This document shows positions 24,837 through 38,303 of a DNA stretch of 39,832 nucleotides, in pieces. The position numbers and the translations under genes are program-made. The notes under the pieces are model-generated. The model was not told where the DNA came from and searched no databases. It was given only the letters and a program-made list of their open reading frames with translations. Every line of letters starts with the position of its first letter. The first letter of the stretch is position 1. Source of the stretch: Pseudomonadota bacterium (lineage in GTDB: Bacteria; Pseudomonadota; Gammaproteobacteria; Burkholderiales; Burkholderiaceae_C). The stretch spans positions 1 to 39,832 of the forward strand of contig JAKAFC010000004.1 of assembly GCA_021818065.1 (NCBI GenBank), written 5' to 3'.

Positions 24837-25727
24837 ATGAACAAAATCATTCTGGCCGTCGTTGCCATCGTCGTTGCCATCCTGGTGCTGTCGTCCAGCC
24901 TGTTCGTGGTGGATCAACGGCAGTTTGCCGCCGTGTTCGGGCTTGGACAGATCAAGCGCGTGATCAACCAGCCGGGTCTGTATTTCAAGATTCCGGCGCC
25001 GTTCGAGAATGTGGTGTTCCTCGACAAGCGCATCCTGACGCTGCAGAGCCCGGATACCGACCGCTTCATCACCGCCGAGAAGAAGAACGTGGTGGTCGAC
25101 TGGTACCTCAAGTGGCGCATCACCAACCCCACCGAGTTCATCCGCAGCTACGGCGGTGATCAGCGTCGCGCGGGCGACCGGCTGTCGCAAATCGTCAAGG
25201 CGGCGCTCAACGAACAGATCACCAAGCGCACGGTGCGGCAGGTGCTGGCCTCGCAGCGTGATCAGGTGATGCGCGACGTGCAGGCCGGCATTGCCAAGGA
25301 CATCGCCGGCACCGGCATCCAGATCGTCGACATGCGCTTGACGCGGGTGGATTTCGTCTCCTCCATCACCCAGTCGGTCTACCGCCGCATGGAGGCCGAG
25401 CGGCAGCGCGTGGCCAATGAATTGCGCTCCACCGGCTACGCCGAAGCCGAGAAGATTCGTGCCGAGGCCGACAAGCAGCGCGAGATCGTGATTTCGCAGG
25501 CGTACAGCAAGGCGCAGACCATCAAGGGCCAGGGCGACGCCGAGGCGTCGTCGATCTACGCCAAGTCGTTCGGCCAGAACCCGCAGTTCGCCGAGTTCTA
25601 CCGCAGTCTGGAGGCCTACCGCGCCAGCTTCAACAACAAGTCGGACGTGGTGGTGCTCGATCCCAGCAGCCAGTTCTTCCAGTATTTCCGCGGCCCCGGA
25701 GGCAGTTCGGCCAAAGCGGCAAAATGA
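24837..25727 (+). CDS. hflC: HflC, FtsH protease modulator subunit
   Basis: MNKIILAVVAIVVAILVLSSSLFVVDQRQFAAVFGLGQIKRVINQPGLYFKIP...EASSIYAKSFGQNPQFAEFYRSLEAYRASF. Confidence 0.97.
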   Translation: MNKIILAVVAIVVAILVLSSSLFVVDQRQFAAVFGLGQIKRVINQPGLYFKIPAPFENVVFLDKRILTLQSPDTDRFITAEKKNVVVDWYLKWRITNPTEFIRSYGGDQRRAGDRLSQIVKAALNEQITKRTVRQVLASQRDQVMRDVQAGIAKDIAGTGIQIVDMRLTRVDFVSSITQSVYRRMEAERQRVANELRSTGYAEAEKIRAEADKQREIVISQAYSKAQTIKGQGDAEASSIYAKSFGQNPQFAEFYRSLEAYRASFNNKSDVVVLDPSSQFFQYFRGPGGSSAKAAK

Positions 25728-25781
25728 GTTGCCAGGCCTGCCGTGCGGCATCAGCGCATGGCAGGCTGAGCCCGGAAGCGC

Positions 25782-25967
25782 ATGCTCGACACTCTATTCG
25801 CCGCCGTCGGCATCGTGCTGATTCTCGAGGGGCTGATGCCGCTGCTGTCGCCTCGGCGCTGGCGCGAGCTGTTCCGGCAGATCATGCTGCTGACGGACGG
25901 CCAACTGCGCTTTTTCGGACTGGTTGCCGTGGCCAGCGGCCTTCTCCTGCTGGTTCTCCTCAATTAA
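25782..25967 (+). CDS. DUF2065-like small inner membrane protein
   Basis: 61 aa MLDTLFAAVGIVLILEGLMPLLSPRRWRELFRQIMLLTDGQLRFFGLVAVASGLLLLVLLN; two TM segments; follows hflC. Confidence 0.88.
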   Translation: MLDTLFAAVGIVLILEGLMPLLSPRRWRELFRQIMLLTDGQLRFFGLVAVASGLLLLVLLN

Positions 25968-26015
25968 GCTCAACGCCGGCACGCCAGCCGTGCCTTGCCT
26001 CTTCCGTCCTGTTCC

Positions 26016-27170
26016 ATGAGCAACTGGCATCTCCCCGAATACTTTTCCGACGTATTGCCGCGCGAAGCGGCGGTGATCGAACGCCTGCGTCGTGATTGCC
26101 TCGACGCGGCCGGGCGTTACGGTTATGCCCTGGTCATGCCGCCGCTGCTCGAGTTCCTCGATTCGCTGTTGTCGGGCACGGGACAAGACCTCGATCTGCA
26201 GACGTTCAAGCTGGTCGATCAACTCTCCGGCCGTGCCCTGGGGCTGCGTGCCGACATGACGCCGCAGGCCGCGCGCATCGACGCCCATCTGCTCAATCAA
26301 GACGGGGTGACTCGGGTCTGCTATTGCGGCAGCGCGGTGCGCACGCATCCCGAAGGCGTGCACGCCAGCCGCGAGATTCTGCAGTTCGGTGCCGAACTGT
26401 ATGGACACCTCGGCCTCGAGGCCGACCTCGAAGTGCAGCAACTCGCCATCGCCTGTCTGCGCCTGGCCGGGGTGGAGCAGGCGGCGCTCGATCTGGCCGA
26501 CCATCGCATCGTGCGTGGCGCGCTCGCCGGACTGCTGCTGGGGCCGCAGGAGATGGAGGCCATTCTCGATGCGCTCGCCAGCAAAGACATGGGCGAGCTG
26601 CGTTTGCTCACGCAGCGCTGTTCTGCCGAGCAGCGCCAGGCCCTTCTCGCCTTGCCTGAGCTGTACGGGGATGCCGCGGTGTTGGACGAGGCGCGGCGGG
26701 TGCTGCCGCCTCATGGGCTGATCGAACAGGCGCTCGACGACCTCTCGCGCCTCGCGCAGCAGCACGCGCAGCAGGGCGTGCGGGTGCAGATCGATCTGGC
26801 CGACATGCGGGGCTATCGCTATCACAGCGGGGTGATCTTCAGCGCCTATGCGCCTGGCTATGCCAACGCCGTGGCGCGCGGCGGCCGCTATGACGAAGTC
26901 GGCGCCAGCTTCGGCAGGCCGCGCGCCGCCACCGGCTTCTCGATGGACCTGCGCGAAGTGGCCGGATTTGCCCCGCGCCTGGAGGCATCCGGCGCCATTC
27001 TGGCCGAGTGGTCGGATGCAGACGGTCTGCCACAGGCGGTGGCCGAATTGAGACGGCAGGGACAAACCGTGGTGCAATTACCGGTTGACCAACTGGCAGC
27101 CGCCAAGGCGGATTTCTCCCGCCGGTTGGTGCGGCGCGACGGCGCATGGCACGTCGATGCCCTGGTCTGA
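26016..27170 (+). CDS. hisZ: ATP phosphoribosyltransferase regulatory subunit HisZ
   Basis: MSNWHLPEYFSDVLPREAAVIERLRRDCLDAAGRYGYALVMPPLLEFLDSLL...HisRS-like paralogue; GYRYHSGVIFSAYAPGYANAVARGGRYDEVGASFGRPRAATGFSMDLRE. Confidence 0.94.
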   Translation: MSNWHLPEYFSDVLPREAAVIERLRRDCLDAAGRYGYALVMPPLLEFLDSLLSGTGQDLDLQTFKLVDQLSGRALGLRADMTPQAARIDAHLLNQDGVTRVCYCGSAVRTHPEGVHASREILQFGAELYGHLGLEADLEVQQLAIACLRLAGVEQAALDLADHRIVRGALAGLLLGPQEMEAILDALASKDMGELRLLTQRCSAEQRQALLALPELYGDAAVLDEARRVLPPHGLIEQALDDLSRLAQQHAQQGVRVQIDLADMRGYRYHSGVIFSAYAPGYANAVARGGRYDEVGASFGRPRAATGFSMDLREVAGFAPRLEASGAILAEWSDADGLPQAVAELRRQGQTVVQLPVDQLAAAKADFSRRLVRRDGAWHVDALV

Positions 27171-27192
27171 GCGCCACCCATGCATTTGATGA

Positions 27193-28539
<1,347 letters not shown>

Positions 28540-28598
28540 GCGTCTGCGGCGACTCGGGTCGATTGCTCTTCCAACACCACGTTCACAAAGGTTCGGCC

Positions 28599-29123
28599 AT
28601 GCTCAGCGAGGACGGCAAGCATCTGTATGTTTCCTGGGACGAATACCACGCCCTGATCGAAAAGCTCGCCTTGAAGGTGTATGCCTCGGGCTGGGAGTTC
28701 GATCAGATTCTTTGTCTGGCGCGGGGCGGCGTGCGTCCGGGCGATATCTTGTCGCGCATTTTCGACAAGCCTCTGGCCATCATGTCGACCAGTTCCTACC
28801 GCGAAAGCGCCGGCACGGTACAGGGTCGCCTCGATATCGCCCGCTACATCACCCTGCCGCGCGGCGAACTCGAGGGGCGGGTCCTGCTGGTGGATGATCT
28901 GGCCGATTCCGGCGAAACCCTCAAGGCGGTGGAGAACCACCTGCGCTCGGGCAGCAGCAAGATCACCGATCTGCGCAGCGCCGTCATCTGGGTCAAGGGC
29001 ATCTCGACCTATCTGCCCGAGTACTACGTCGACATGCTGCCCACCAGCCCGTGGATTCACCAGCCGTTCGAGGAGTACGACGTGCTGCGCCCGCAGCGGC
29101 TTGCCGAACGCTGGAAAATCTGA
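28599..29123 (+). CDS. Purine-type phosphoribosyltransferase
   Basis: PRPP-binding loop GRVLLVDDLADSGETLKAVE; 174 aa; between purA and guaB. Confidence 0.9.
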   Translation: MLSEDGKHLYVSWDEYHALIEKLALKVYASGWEFDQILCLARGGVRPGDILSRIFDKPLAIMSTSSYRESAGTVQGRLDIARYITLPRGELEGRVLLVDDLADSGETLKAVENHLRSGSSKITDLRSAVIWVKGISTYLPEYYVDMLPTSPWIHQPFEEYDVLRPQRLAERWKI

Positions 29124-29153
29124 CGTCTTGCGCGGCGCGCGGCGCGCGCCTCC

Positions 29154-29693
29154 TCAGTGGCAATACTGGGCAATCAGTCCGGCGATGCGGGCGCGCTCGG
29201 CGGCGCGTTGCGCGTCGTCCATGATGACATGCTGGCCCTGGGCGTCGATCTGCACCATGCGTTGTCCGCTATCGAGCACCTGAAGCTGTTGCTGCGCCTG
29301 CAGGCAGTTCTGCTGGTTCTGCAAGGCAGCGGCCTGCTGTTGTTGCTGCTTGGCCAAGTCCTGCGCCGCCTGCTCCGCCTTTTTCTGCGCAGCCATTTTT
29401 TTCTCCAGCTCGCTGGGCGCCTGCTGCGGCTTGCTCGCTGTCGCGCTCGGCGTCTGCGAGGCGCTGGCGTGCACGCTCGTCACGGCGGGCTGGGTCGGCT
29501 GCTGCAGGATGTCGCGCGGCGGAATGTTGGCGGGCGGCGGCTGATCGCTGTAGTGCATCACGCCTTGGGCATCGCGCCATTTCCATTGGGCGGCCTGTGC
29601 GGCGGAGCCCAGCAACAGGCCCGGCAGGACGAGCAGAGCGAGGACTGTCGTCCGCGGCATGCGGGACAGCGTGGTGTGCAGTATGGAATGCAT
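29154..29693 (-). CDS. DUF4124-like exported protein with Gln/Ala-rich coiled region
   Basis: Signal peptide MHSILHTTLSRMPRTTVLALLVLPGLLLGSAAQA, then AQWKWRDAQGVMHYSDQPPPANIPPRDILQQP (DUF4124 motif) and EKKMAAQKKAEQAAQDLAKQQQQQAAALQNQQNCLQAQQQL. Confidence 0.85.
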   Translation of the reverse strand: MHSILHTTLSRMPRTTVLALLVLPGLLLGSAAQAAQWKWRDAQGVMHYSDQPPPANIPPRDILQQPTQPAVTSVHASASQTPSATASKPQQAPSELEKKMAAQKKAEQAAQDLAKQQQQQAAALQNQQNCLQAQQQLQVLDSGQRMVQIDAQGQHVIMDDAQRAAERARIAGLIAQYCH

Positions 29694-29739
29694 GATGGTT
29701 TCCCCCAGCCGCAAGCTTAACGCCTCCTGGCGCCGGTAA

Positions 29740-31281
<1,542 letters not shown>

Positions 31282-31321
31282 TTCCCACTGAGACGTCGGC
31301 CCCGCGCCCACGCCCGCCTTC

Positions 31322-32926
31322 ATGCACGACAAAATCCTCATCCTCGACTTCGGCTCGCAGGTCACCCAGCTCATCGCCCGCCGGGTGCGTGAAGCACACG
31401 TCTATTGCGAAATCCATCCCTGCGACGTCAGCGATGACTTCGTACGCAGTTTCGCGCCCAAGGGCATTATCCTCTCCGGCAGCCACGGCAGCACCTACGA
31501 AGACCACGAACTGCGTGCCCCCGACGCCGTGTGGCAGCTCGGCGTGCCGGTGCTGGGCATCTGCTACGGCATGCAAACCATGGCGGCGCAACTGGGCGGC
31601 AGGGTCGAATGGAGCGACCAGCGCGAATTCGGTTACGCCGAAGTGCGTGCCCGCGGCCACACCCGGTTGTTCGATGGCATCGAAGACTTCCGCACCGCCG
31701 AGGGCCACGGCATGCTCAAGGTGTGGATGAGCCATGGCGACAAGGTTACCGAGCTGCCCGCGGGTTTCAAGCTCATGGCCTCGACGCCGAGTTGCCCCAT
31801 TGCCGGCATGGCCGACGAGGCGCGCGGCTACTACGCCGTGCAGTTCCACCCCGAAGTCACCCACACCGTGCAGGGCCGGGCGATGCTCACCCGCTTTGTG
31901 CGCGACATCTGCGGCTGCCGCGGCGACTGGGTCATGGGCGACTATGTCGCCGAAGCCGTGCAGCACATCCGCGAGCAGGTCGGCGACGAGGAAGTCATCC
32001 TCGGCCTGTCCGGCGGGGTCGATTCCTCGGTGGCGGCAGCGCTGATCCACTGCGCCATCGGCGACCAGCTCACGTGCGTGTTCGTCGATCACGGTCTGCT
32101 GCGGCTCAACGAAGGCGATCTGGTGATGGACATGTTTGCGGGCAAACTGCACGCCAAGGTCGTGCGGGTCGATGCCAGCGAACTGTTCCTGCGCGAACTC
32201 GCTGGCGTGTCCGACCCGGAGCAGAAGCGCAAGATCATCGGCCGCCTGTTCGTCGACGTGTTCAAGGCCGAGGCCGAGAAGCTCAAGGCCAGCGGCGCCG
32301 GGCACAAGGGCGCGACTTTTCTCGCTCAGGGGACGATCTACCCGGATGTCATCGAATCCGGCGGCGCCAAGAGCAAAAAGGCCGTCACCATCAAAAGCCA
32401 CCACAACGTCGGCGGCCTGCCCGAGCAGCTGGGGCTCAAGCTCTTGGAGCCGTTGCGCGAGCTGTTCAAGGACGAGGTGCGCGAGCTCGGCGTGGCGCTG
32501 GGCCTGCCGTCGGAGATGGTCTACCGCCATCCCTTCCCCGGGCCGGGGCTGGGGGTGCGCATCCTCGGCGAGGTGAAAAAGGAATACGCCGACCTGCTGC
32601 GCCGGGCCGATGCCATTTTCATCGACGAACTGCGCAACACCTTCGACCCAGCCAGCGGCAAGAGCTGGTACGACCTCACCTCCCAAGCCTTCGCCGTGTT
32701 CCTGCCGGTCAAGAGCGTGGGGGTGATGGGCGACGGCCGCACCTACGACTATGTGGTGGCGCTGCGGGCGGTGCAGACCAGCGACTTCATGACCGCCGAC
32801 TGGGCCGAGCTGCCTTATGCGCTGCTGAAAAAGGTCAGCAGCCGCATCATCAACGAGGTGCGCGGCATCAACCGCGTGACCTACGACATTTCGTCCAAGC
32901 CGCCAGCGACCATCGAGTGGGAGTGA
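31322..32926 (+). CDS. guaA: GMP synthase (glutamine-hydrolysing)
   Basis: [83 protein letters not shown]. Confidence 0.99.
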   Translation: MHDKILILDFGSQVTQLIARRVREAHVYCEIHPCDVSDDFVRSFAPKGIILSGSHGSTYEDHELRAPDAVWQLGVPVLGICYGMQTMAAQLGGRVEWSDQREFGYAEVRARGHTRLFDGIEDFRTAEGHGMLKVWMSHGDKVTELPAGFKLMASTPSCPIAGMADEARGYYAVQFHPEVTHTVQGRAMLTRFVRDICGCRGDWVMGDYVAEAVQHIREQVGDEEVILGLSGGVDSSVAAALIHCAIGDQLTCVFVDHGLLRLNEGDLVMDMFAGKLHAKVVRVDASELFLRELAGVSDPEQKRKIIGRLFVDVFKAEAEKLKASGAGHKGATFLAQGTIYPDVIESGGAKSKKAVTIKSHHNVGGLPEQLGLKLLEPLRELFKDEVRELGVALGLPSEMVYRHPFPGPGLGVRILGEVKKEYADLLRRADAIFIDELRNTFDPASGKSWYDLTSQAFAVFLPVKSVGVMGDGRTYDYVVALRAVQTSDFMTADWAELPYALLKKVSSRIINEVRGINRVTYDISSKPPATIEWE

Positions 32927-32932
32927 GCCGCC

Positions 32933-33725
<793 letters not shown>

Positions 33726-33746
33726 GTTCCCCACCACCAATACGCC

Positions 33747-34706
33747 ATGGCCGACACCCCAAGTTCCGAATCGTCTGACGCGCAGCCGCTGCGACGAGGT
33801 TTGCTGCGCCTGATTTCTCCGTCCGGGGCGGTACAGGATGTGCAGCGGGTGGAACGTGCCACGGCGCATCTTGCGGCGCTGGGGTTTCGGGTGCAGGCTG
33901 GTGCCCAGGCGCGGGCCCGGGTGCAACGCTTCGCCGGCACCGACGCACAGCGTTTGCGCGCGCTGCACGATGCCGCGCGCAGCAAGGCCGATGTTGTGAT
34001 GATGACGCGCGGCGGCTACGGGATCAGCCGGCTGTTGCCGTCGATCGACTATGCCGTGTTGGCGGAGGCCATCCAACAGCGCGAACAGATGTGGGTCGGG
34101 CACAGCGACTTCACCGCGCTGCAGCTGGCGTTGTTGGCCAAGACTGGCGCCGTGACCTTCAGCGGCCCGATGGCGTCGTTCGATTTCGGCGAGAAGACGC
34201 CCGACGCCATCACGGTGGACAGCTTTCTCGACGCGGTCGACGGCACGCTCGAAGCTGTGGGTTTTGCCTGTGACGACGCGCCGCGCGGCCTGGATGCCAA
34301 GGGCGTGCTGTGGGGCGGCAATCTGGCCATGGTTTGCAGTCTGGTCGGCACGCCCTACCTGCCGCGCGTGGGTGGCGTGCTGTTTCTCGAAGACGTGAAC
34401 GAGCCGCCGTACTGTGTCGAACGCATGTTCACCCAACTGCTGCACGCCGGCATTCTGCAACGGCAGAAGGCCGTGCTGCTGGGCCACTTTACGGGCTACA
34501 AGCTCAGCCCGCATGACGCGGGCTACGACCTCACCGCGGCGATGCTCTGGCTACGCGCCCAGCTCAAGCCGCATGGTGTGCCGGTGCTCACCGGGCTGCC
34601 CTTCGGCCATGTCCGGACCAAGCTGACCTTGCCGCACGGGGTGCGCTGCCATCTGCTGCGCGACGGTGGTGAGGTGTTTCTGTTTTTTCCGCACGCGGGG
34701 CATTGA
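33747..34706 (+). CDS. ldcA: LD-carboxypeptidase (S66 family)
   Basis: LRLISPSGAV, VVMMTRGGYGISRLLPSIDY, VGHSDFTALQLALLAKTGAVTFSGPM, GVLWGGNLAMVCSLVGTPYLP. Confidence 0.92.
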   Translation: MADTPSSESSDAQPLRRGLLRLISPSGAVQDVQRVERATAHLAALGFRVQAGAQARARVQRFAGTDAQRLRALHDAARSKADVVMMTRGGYGISRLLPSIDYAVLAEAIQQREQMWVGHSDFTALQLALLAKTGAVTFSGPMASFDFGEKTPDAITVDSFLDAVDGTLEAVGFACDDAPRGLDAKGVLWGGNLAMVCSLVGTPYLPRVGGVLFLEDVNEPPYCVERMFTQLLHAGILQRQKAVLLGHFTGYKLSPHDAGYDLTAAMLWLRAQLKPHGVPVLTGLPFGHVRTKLTLPHGVRCHLLRDGGEVFLFFPHAGH

Positions 34707-34751
34707 AACCGCGCCGTAGCAGGGACTGGGGCCGGTTGGGTCTGTCAAGCC

Positions 34752-34982
34752 CTAACGCCGCTGTCGCTGTTCGTATTCCCGCCGCAGCCGCTCCTGTTCG
34801 CTCGGGGGCAGGCGTTTGAAACGCTGCTGCTCTTGCAGAATGCGCTCGCGTTGCTGCTGCGGCATCTGTTCCCACTGCTGATAGGAGCCGCGCTCGTCGC
34901 GCGGATTGGCGGCCGCGGCTTGGCTCAGCGCAAGTGCGCCCAGCAGCGTGAGCGCAACGGCGACGTCAGGCCGGATTGCCAT
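34752..34982 (-). CDS. Small exported DUF3106-like protein
   Basis: MAIRPDVAVALTLLGALALSQAAAANPRDERGSYQQWEQMPQQQRERILQEQQRFKRLPPSEQERLRREYEQRQRR; signal peptide plus Gln/Arg/Glu-rich helix; overlaps upstream gene by 17 nt. Confidence 0.75.
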   Translation of the reverse strand: MAIRPDVAVALTLLGALALSQAAAANPRDERGSYQQWEQMPQQQRERILQEQQRFKRLPPSEQERLRREYEQRQRR

Positions 34983-35391
34983 GTTGCAGCCCCTGTTGCA
35001 GCATTTGCGGGTGGTTGGAGAGCCACTGGTAGAACTCGATGTTCTGGACGGCATCAGCCACCTGCGGGCTCAGGTTGCCCGGATAGCCGCCCTCGCTCGC
35101 GGTGAGGTGCGGCACCGTGATGAACACCGCCAAGGCCAGCGATGCCGTGGCCATGCCAGCCGCGAACACCCTGGGCCAGCGCACCGTGCGCGGATGACGA
35201 CGCGGCATGCGCGCGGCAAGCTGCGGCAACGGCGCGAGCAGCGCGGTCAGGCGCTGGCCGAACTGCAGTTGCGTCTGGCATTGCGGGCAGTGCTTGAGAT
35301 GGGATTCGATATGCGCCGCCTGTTCAGCCGACGCCAAGCCACTGCGATAGTGGTCGATCTGCGCTGGGGTGAGATGGTTCTGGGTGGTCAT
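34966..35391 (-). CDS. Zinc-finger anti-sigma factor-like membrane protein
   Basis: N-terminal HIESHLKHCPQCQ (Hx3Cx2C ZAS-type motif), single TM (WPRVFAAGMATASLALAVFITVPHL), short C-terminal domain; directly downstream of the sigma factor gene. Confidence 0.78.
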   Translation of the reverse strand: MTTQNHLTPAQIDHYRSGLASAEQAAHIESHLKHCPQCQTQLQFGQRLTALLAPLPQLAARMPRRHPRTVRWPRVFAAGMATASLALAVFITVPHLTASEGGYPGNLSPQVADAVQNIEFYQWLSNHPQMLQQGLQHGNPA

Positions 35392-35413
35392 GATGGCACC
35401 TGCTGCGGGCAAT

Positions 35414-36007
35414 TCAAACTTTAGCGGGATGGTCGGATTCAAGCAATTCCCTGAGACGGGTGAGCGCGCGCATATGGTGGGTTTTGACGCTGCCTTCACT
35501 GACTTTCATCGCCATGGCGGTGTCCACGATGGACAAACCCTCCATCTCGCGCAGCAAAAAGGCCTCTCGCTGGCGCGGGCTGAGCGCCGCAATGGCGTCG
35601 GCGATGCGCCCAGCCAGCTGCACGTTGGCGACTTCGGCCTCCGGCCCCAACGCGGTGTCGGCCACCGCTTCCCAACTTGGCGGCTGATCCTCTTCCTCGT
35701 CGCTGGAGAAGAAGAAATCGAAAATCCGCTCCACCTTGCGCTTGCGGTGCATGTCGGTGATGCGATTGCGCAGGATGCTGTAGAACAGCGGGGCCCATTC
35801 CTCGGCGGGGCGATCCTGGTAGTGGCTCACCAGCTTGAGCAGACTGTCCTGCACCACATCGGCAGCCAGAGCAGCGTCGCGCAGTTCGATCAGCGCCATG
35901 CGGGTGGCGCGCACGCGGACCTCGGCGCAAAATCGGTTCAGCGCGGCCGAGTCCTGAGGCGTGGCGTCGGTCACGAGTGCTTGGGGAAGGGCGTAAACAT
36001 GAGCCAT
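35414..36007 (-). CDS. Sigma-70 family (ECF-type) RNA polymerase sigma factor
   Basis: MAHVYALPQALVTDATPQDSAALNRFCAEVRVRATRMALIELRDAALAADVVQDSLLKLVSHYQDRPAEEWAPLFYSILRNRITDMHRKRK (region 2) and LSPRQREAFLLREMEGLSIVDTAMAMKVSEGSVKTHHMRALTRLRELL (region 4). Start placed at ATG 36007. Confidence 0.9.
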   Translation of the reverse strand: MAHVYALPQALVTDATPQDSAALNRFCAEVRVRATRMALIELRDAALAADVVQDSLLKLVSHYQDRPAEEWAPLFYSILRNRITDMHRKRKVERIFDFFFSSDEEEDQPPSWEAVADTALGPEAEVANVQLAGRIADAIAALSPRQREAFLLREMEGLSIVDTAMAMKVSEGSVKTHHMRALTRLRELLESDHPAKV

Positions 36008-36090
36008 AGCATAGTGGGCCAGTCTTGGCGCGGCGCGGACGGCGAAAGGGGACTGTTTGAGGCGATAACGCCAAGCCGGGCACGGTGATG

Positions 36091-36113
36091 ACAGCGCGGG
36101 ACGACCGCGCTGT
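36091..36113. repeat. 9-bp perfect inverted repeat between divergent sigma-factor and dapC genes
   Basis: ACAGCGCGG GACGA CCGCGCTGT, followed on + by AAATTTTT. Confidence 0.8.
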
Positions 36114-36198
36114 AAATTTTTGAATCGGCAGGCAGACCCAAGCTGCGGCACGGTGCCTTCGTAGAATGCGCAGGCTCTTCGCTTCCGCCAAGCCTCCC

Positions 36199-37416
36199 GT
36201 GAACCCCCGTCTCGACCTGCTGCAGCCCTATCCCTTCGAAAAGCTGCGCCTTCTCAACCAAGGCGTGACGCCGCCTGCGCAGTGGTCGGCAATCAGCCTG
36301 GGCATCGGCGAGCCCAAACATCCCACGCCCGTCTTCATCCGCGAAGCGCTCGCGGCGCACCTCGATGGCTTGGCGTCTTACCCCAGCACCGCGGGCACGG
36401 CCGAACTGCGCGGGGCTTGCGCCGACTGGGCGCAGCGGCGTTACGGCATCGCCCTCGACGCGCAGCGCCAGGTGCTGCCGGTCAACGGTTCGCGCGAGGC
36501 CCTGTTCGCTATCGCCCAGACCGTGGTGGATGCAGCGCGCCCTGGCGCCACCGTGGTGTGTCCCAATCCCTTTTATCAAATCTACGAGGGGGCGGCGCTG
36601 CTGGCCGGGGCCCAGCCTTATTTCGCCCCGGTGGACGCGCGACGCAACTTTGCCGTCGACTGGGCCGCCGTGCCCGAAGCCGTGTGGCAGCGCACGCAGT
36701 TGCTGTATGTGTGTTCTCCGGGCAATCCCACGGGGGCGGTCATGCCCTTGGCGGAATGGGAGCAACTGTTTGCGCTGGCCGATCGCCACGGGTTTGTCAT
36801 TGCCAGCGACGAGTGCTATTCGGAAATCTGGTTCGGCGCCCAGCCGCCGCTAGGCGGGCTGGAAGCGGCCTGGCAGCTGGGCCGCACGGACTTTCGCAAC
36901 CTGCTGCTGTTCACCTCGCTGTCCAAGCGCTCCAACGTGCCGGGCCTGCGCTCGGGTTTCGTCGCCGGGGATGCTGCGCTGATCGCCGCATTTACCCGCT
37001 ATCGCACCTACCACGGCAGCGCCATGGGCCCTGCGGTGCAGGCGGCGAGCGCCGCAGCCTGGGGCGACGAGGCGCATGTGGTGCAAAACCGCGCCCTCTA
37101 CCGCGAAAAATTCGCCGCGGTGCTGCCGCTGCTGCAGCCGGTGATGGACGTGCAATTGCCTGATGCCGGCTTTTACCTCTGGGCGGCGACGCCCGGCGAT
37201 GATGCGCAGTTCGCCCGCGGTCTGCTCGAAAAATACAATGTCACCGTGTTGCCCGGCAGCTACTTGGCGCGTGAGCAAGACGGCTTCAACCCCGGGCGTG
37301 GACGTGTGCGTATGGCTCTGGTGGCTCCGCTCGACGAATGTGTCGAGGCCGCGCGCCGCATTGCCGCCTATTGCGCCGATCTTCGTTCCAACGCCCCATC
37401 CGACCTTTCGCCCTGA
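36199..37416 (+). CDS. dapC: Succinyldiaminopimelate transaminase
   Basis: (V/M)NPRLDLLQPYPFEKLRLLNQGVTPPAQWSAISLGIGEPKHPTPVFIREAL..., LLLFTSLSKRSNVPGLRSGF; GTG start at 36199 preferred over the ORF track start 36166; followed by dapD. Confidence 0.92.
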   Translation: MNPRLDLLQPYPFEKLRLLNQGVTPPAQWSAISLGIGEPKHPTPVFIREALAAHLDGLASYPSTAGTAELRGACADWAQRRYGIALDAQRQVLPVNGSREALFAIAQTVVDAARPGATVVCPNPFYQIYEGAALLAGAQPYFAPVDARRNFAVDWAAVPEAVWQRTQLLYVCSPGNPTGAVMPLAEWEQLFALADRHGFVIASDECYSEIWFGAQPPLGGLEAAWQLGRTDFRNLLLFTSLSKRSNVPGLRSGFVAGDAALIAAFTRYRTYHGSAMGPAVQAASAAAWGDEAHVVQNRALYREKFAAVLPLLQPVMDVQLPDAGFYLWAATPGDDAQFARGLLEKYNVTVLPGSYLAREQDGFNPGRGRVRMALVAPLDECVEAARRIAAYCADLRSNAPSDLSP

Positions 37417-37440
37417 CTTTCTCACCAAAACTACCCCACC

Positions 37441-38262
37441 ATGACGCAACAACTGCAAACCCTCATCGACCAGGCCTGGGACAACCGCACCAGCTACAGC
37501 CCGGCCAACGCTCCGGCCGAACTGCGCGAGGCCGTCGGCCATGTGATCGACCAGCTCAACGTCGGCAAACTGCGCGTGGCCGAGCGGGTTGCTGGCGAGT
37601 GGGTGACGCACCAATGGTTGAAAAAGGCGGTGCTGCTGAGTTTTCGGCTGCATGACAACGTCGCCATGCAGGCCGGCGATCTGCACTTTTTCGACAAGGT
37701 GCAGACCAAGTTCCACAACCTGAACGCAGACCAGATGCGCGCCACCGGCGTGCGCGTGGTGCCGCCGGCGGTGGCGCGCCACGGGTCGTACATTGCGCCC
37801 AACGTGGTGCTGATGCCGTCTTACGTCAACATCGGCGCCTATGTCGATGAGGGCACCATGGTCGATACCTGGGCCACGGTGGGCTCGTGCGCCCAGATCG
37901 GCAAAAACGTGCACCTGTCGGGCGGCGTGGGCATCGGCGGCGTGCTCGAACCCATCCAGGCCAACCCGACCATCATCGGCGACAACTGCTTCATCGGTGC
38001 GCGCTCCGAAGTGGTGGAGGGCGTGATCGTCGAAGACAACTGCGTCATTTCCATGGGCGTGTACATCGGCAAATCGACCAAGATCTACGACCGTGCCACC
38101 GGCGAGGTGAGCTACGGCCGGATTCCCGAGGGCTCGGTGGTCGTCAGCGGCAACCTGCCCAGCAGCGACGGCAAGTACAGCCTGTACTGCGCCGTGATCG
38201 TGAAAAAGGTCGATGCGCAGACCCGCGCCAAGACCAGCATCAACGAACTGCTGCGCGCCTGA
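37441..38262 (+). CDS. dapD: 2,3,4,5-tetrahydropyridine-2,6-dicarboxylate N-succinyltransferase
   Basis: [32 protein letters not shown]...[68 protein letters not shown]. Confidence 0.98.
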   Translation: MTQQLQTLIDQAWDNRTSYSPANAPAELREAVGHVIDQLNVGKLRVAERVAGEWVTHQWLKKAVLLSFRLHDNVAMQAGDLHFFDKVQTKFHNLNADQMRATGVRVVPPAVARHGSYIAPNVVLMPSYVNIGAYVDEGTMVDTWATVGSCAQIGKNVHLSGGVGIGGVLEPIQANPTIIGDNCFIGARSEVVEGVIVEDNCVISMGVYIGKSTKIYDRATGEVSYGRIPEGSVVVSGNLPSSDGKYSLYCAVIVKKVDAQTRAKTSINELLRA

Positions 38263-38303
38263 GGCGAGCGCGGTTTCGGGCGATCCACACAACAGGGGGC
38301 GGT

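Noticed and set aside
29131-29150. cgcggcgcgcggcgcgcgcc tract between convergent genes
   Set aside because: A low-complexity GC tract with ambiguous self-pairing and no U-run; not enough to call a terminator or Z-DNA element.
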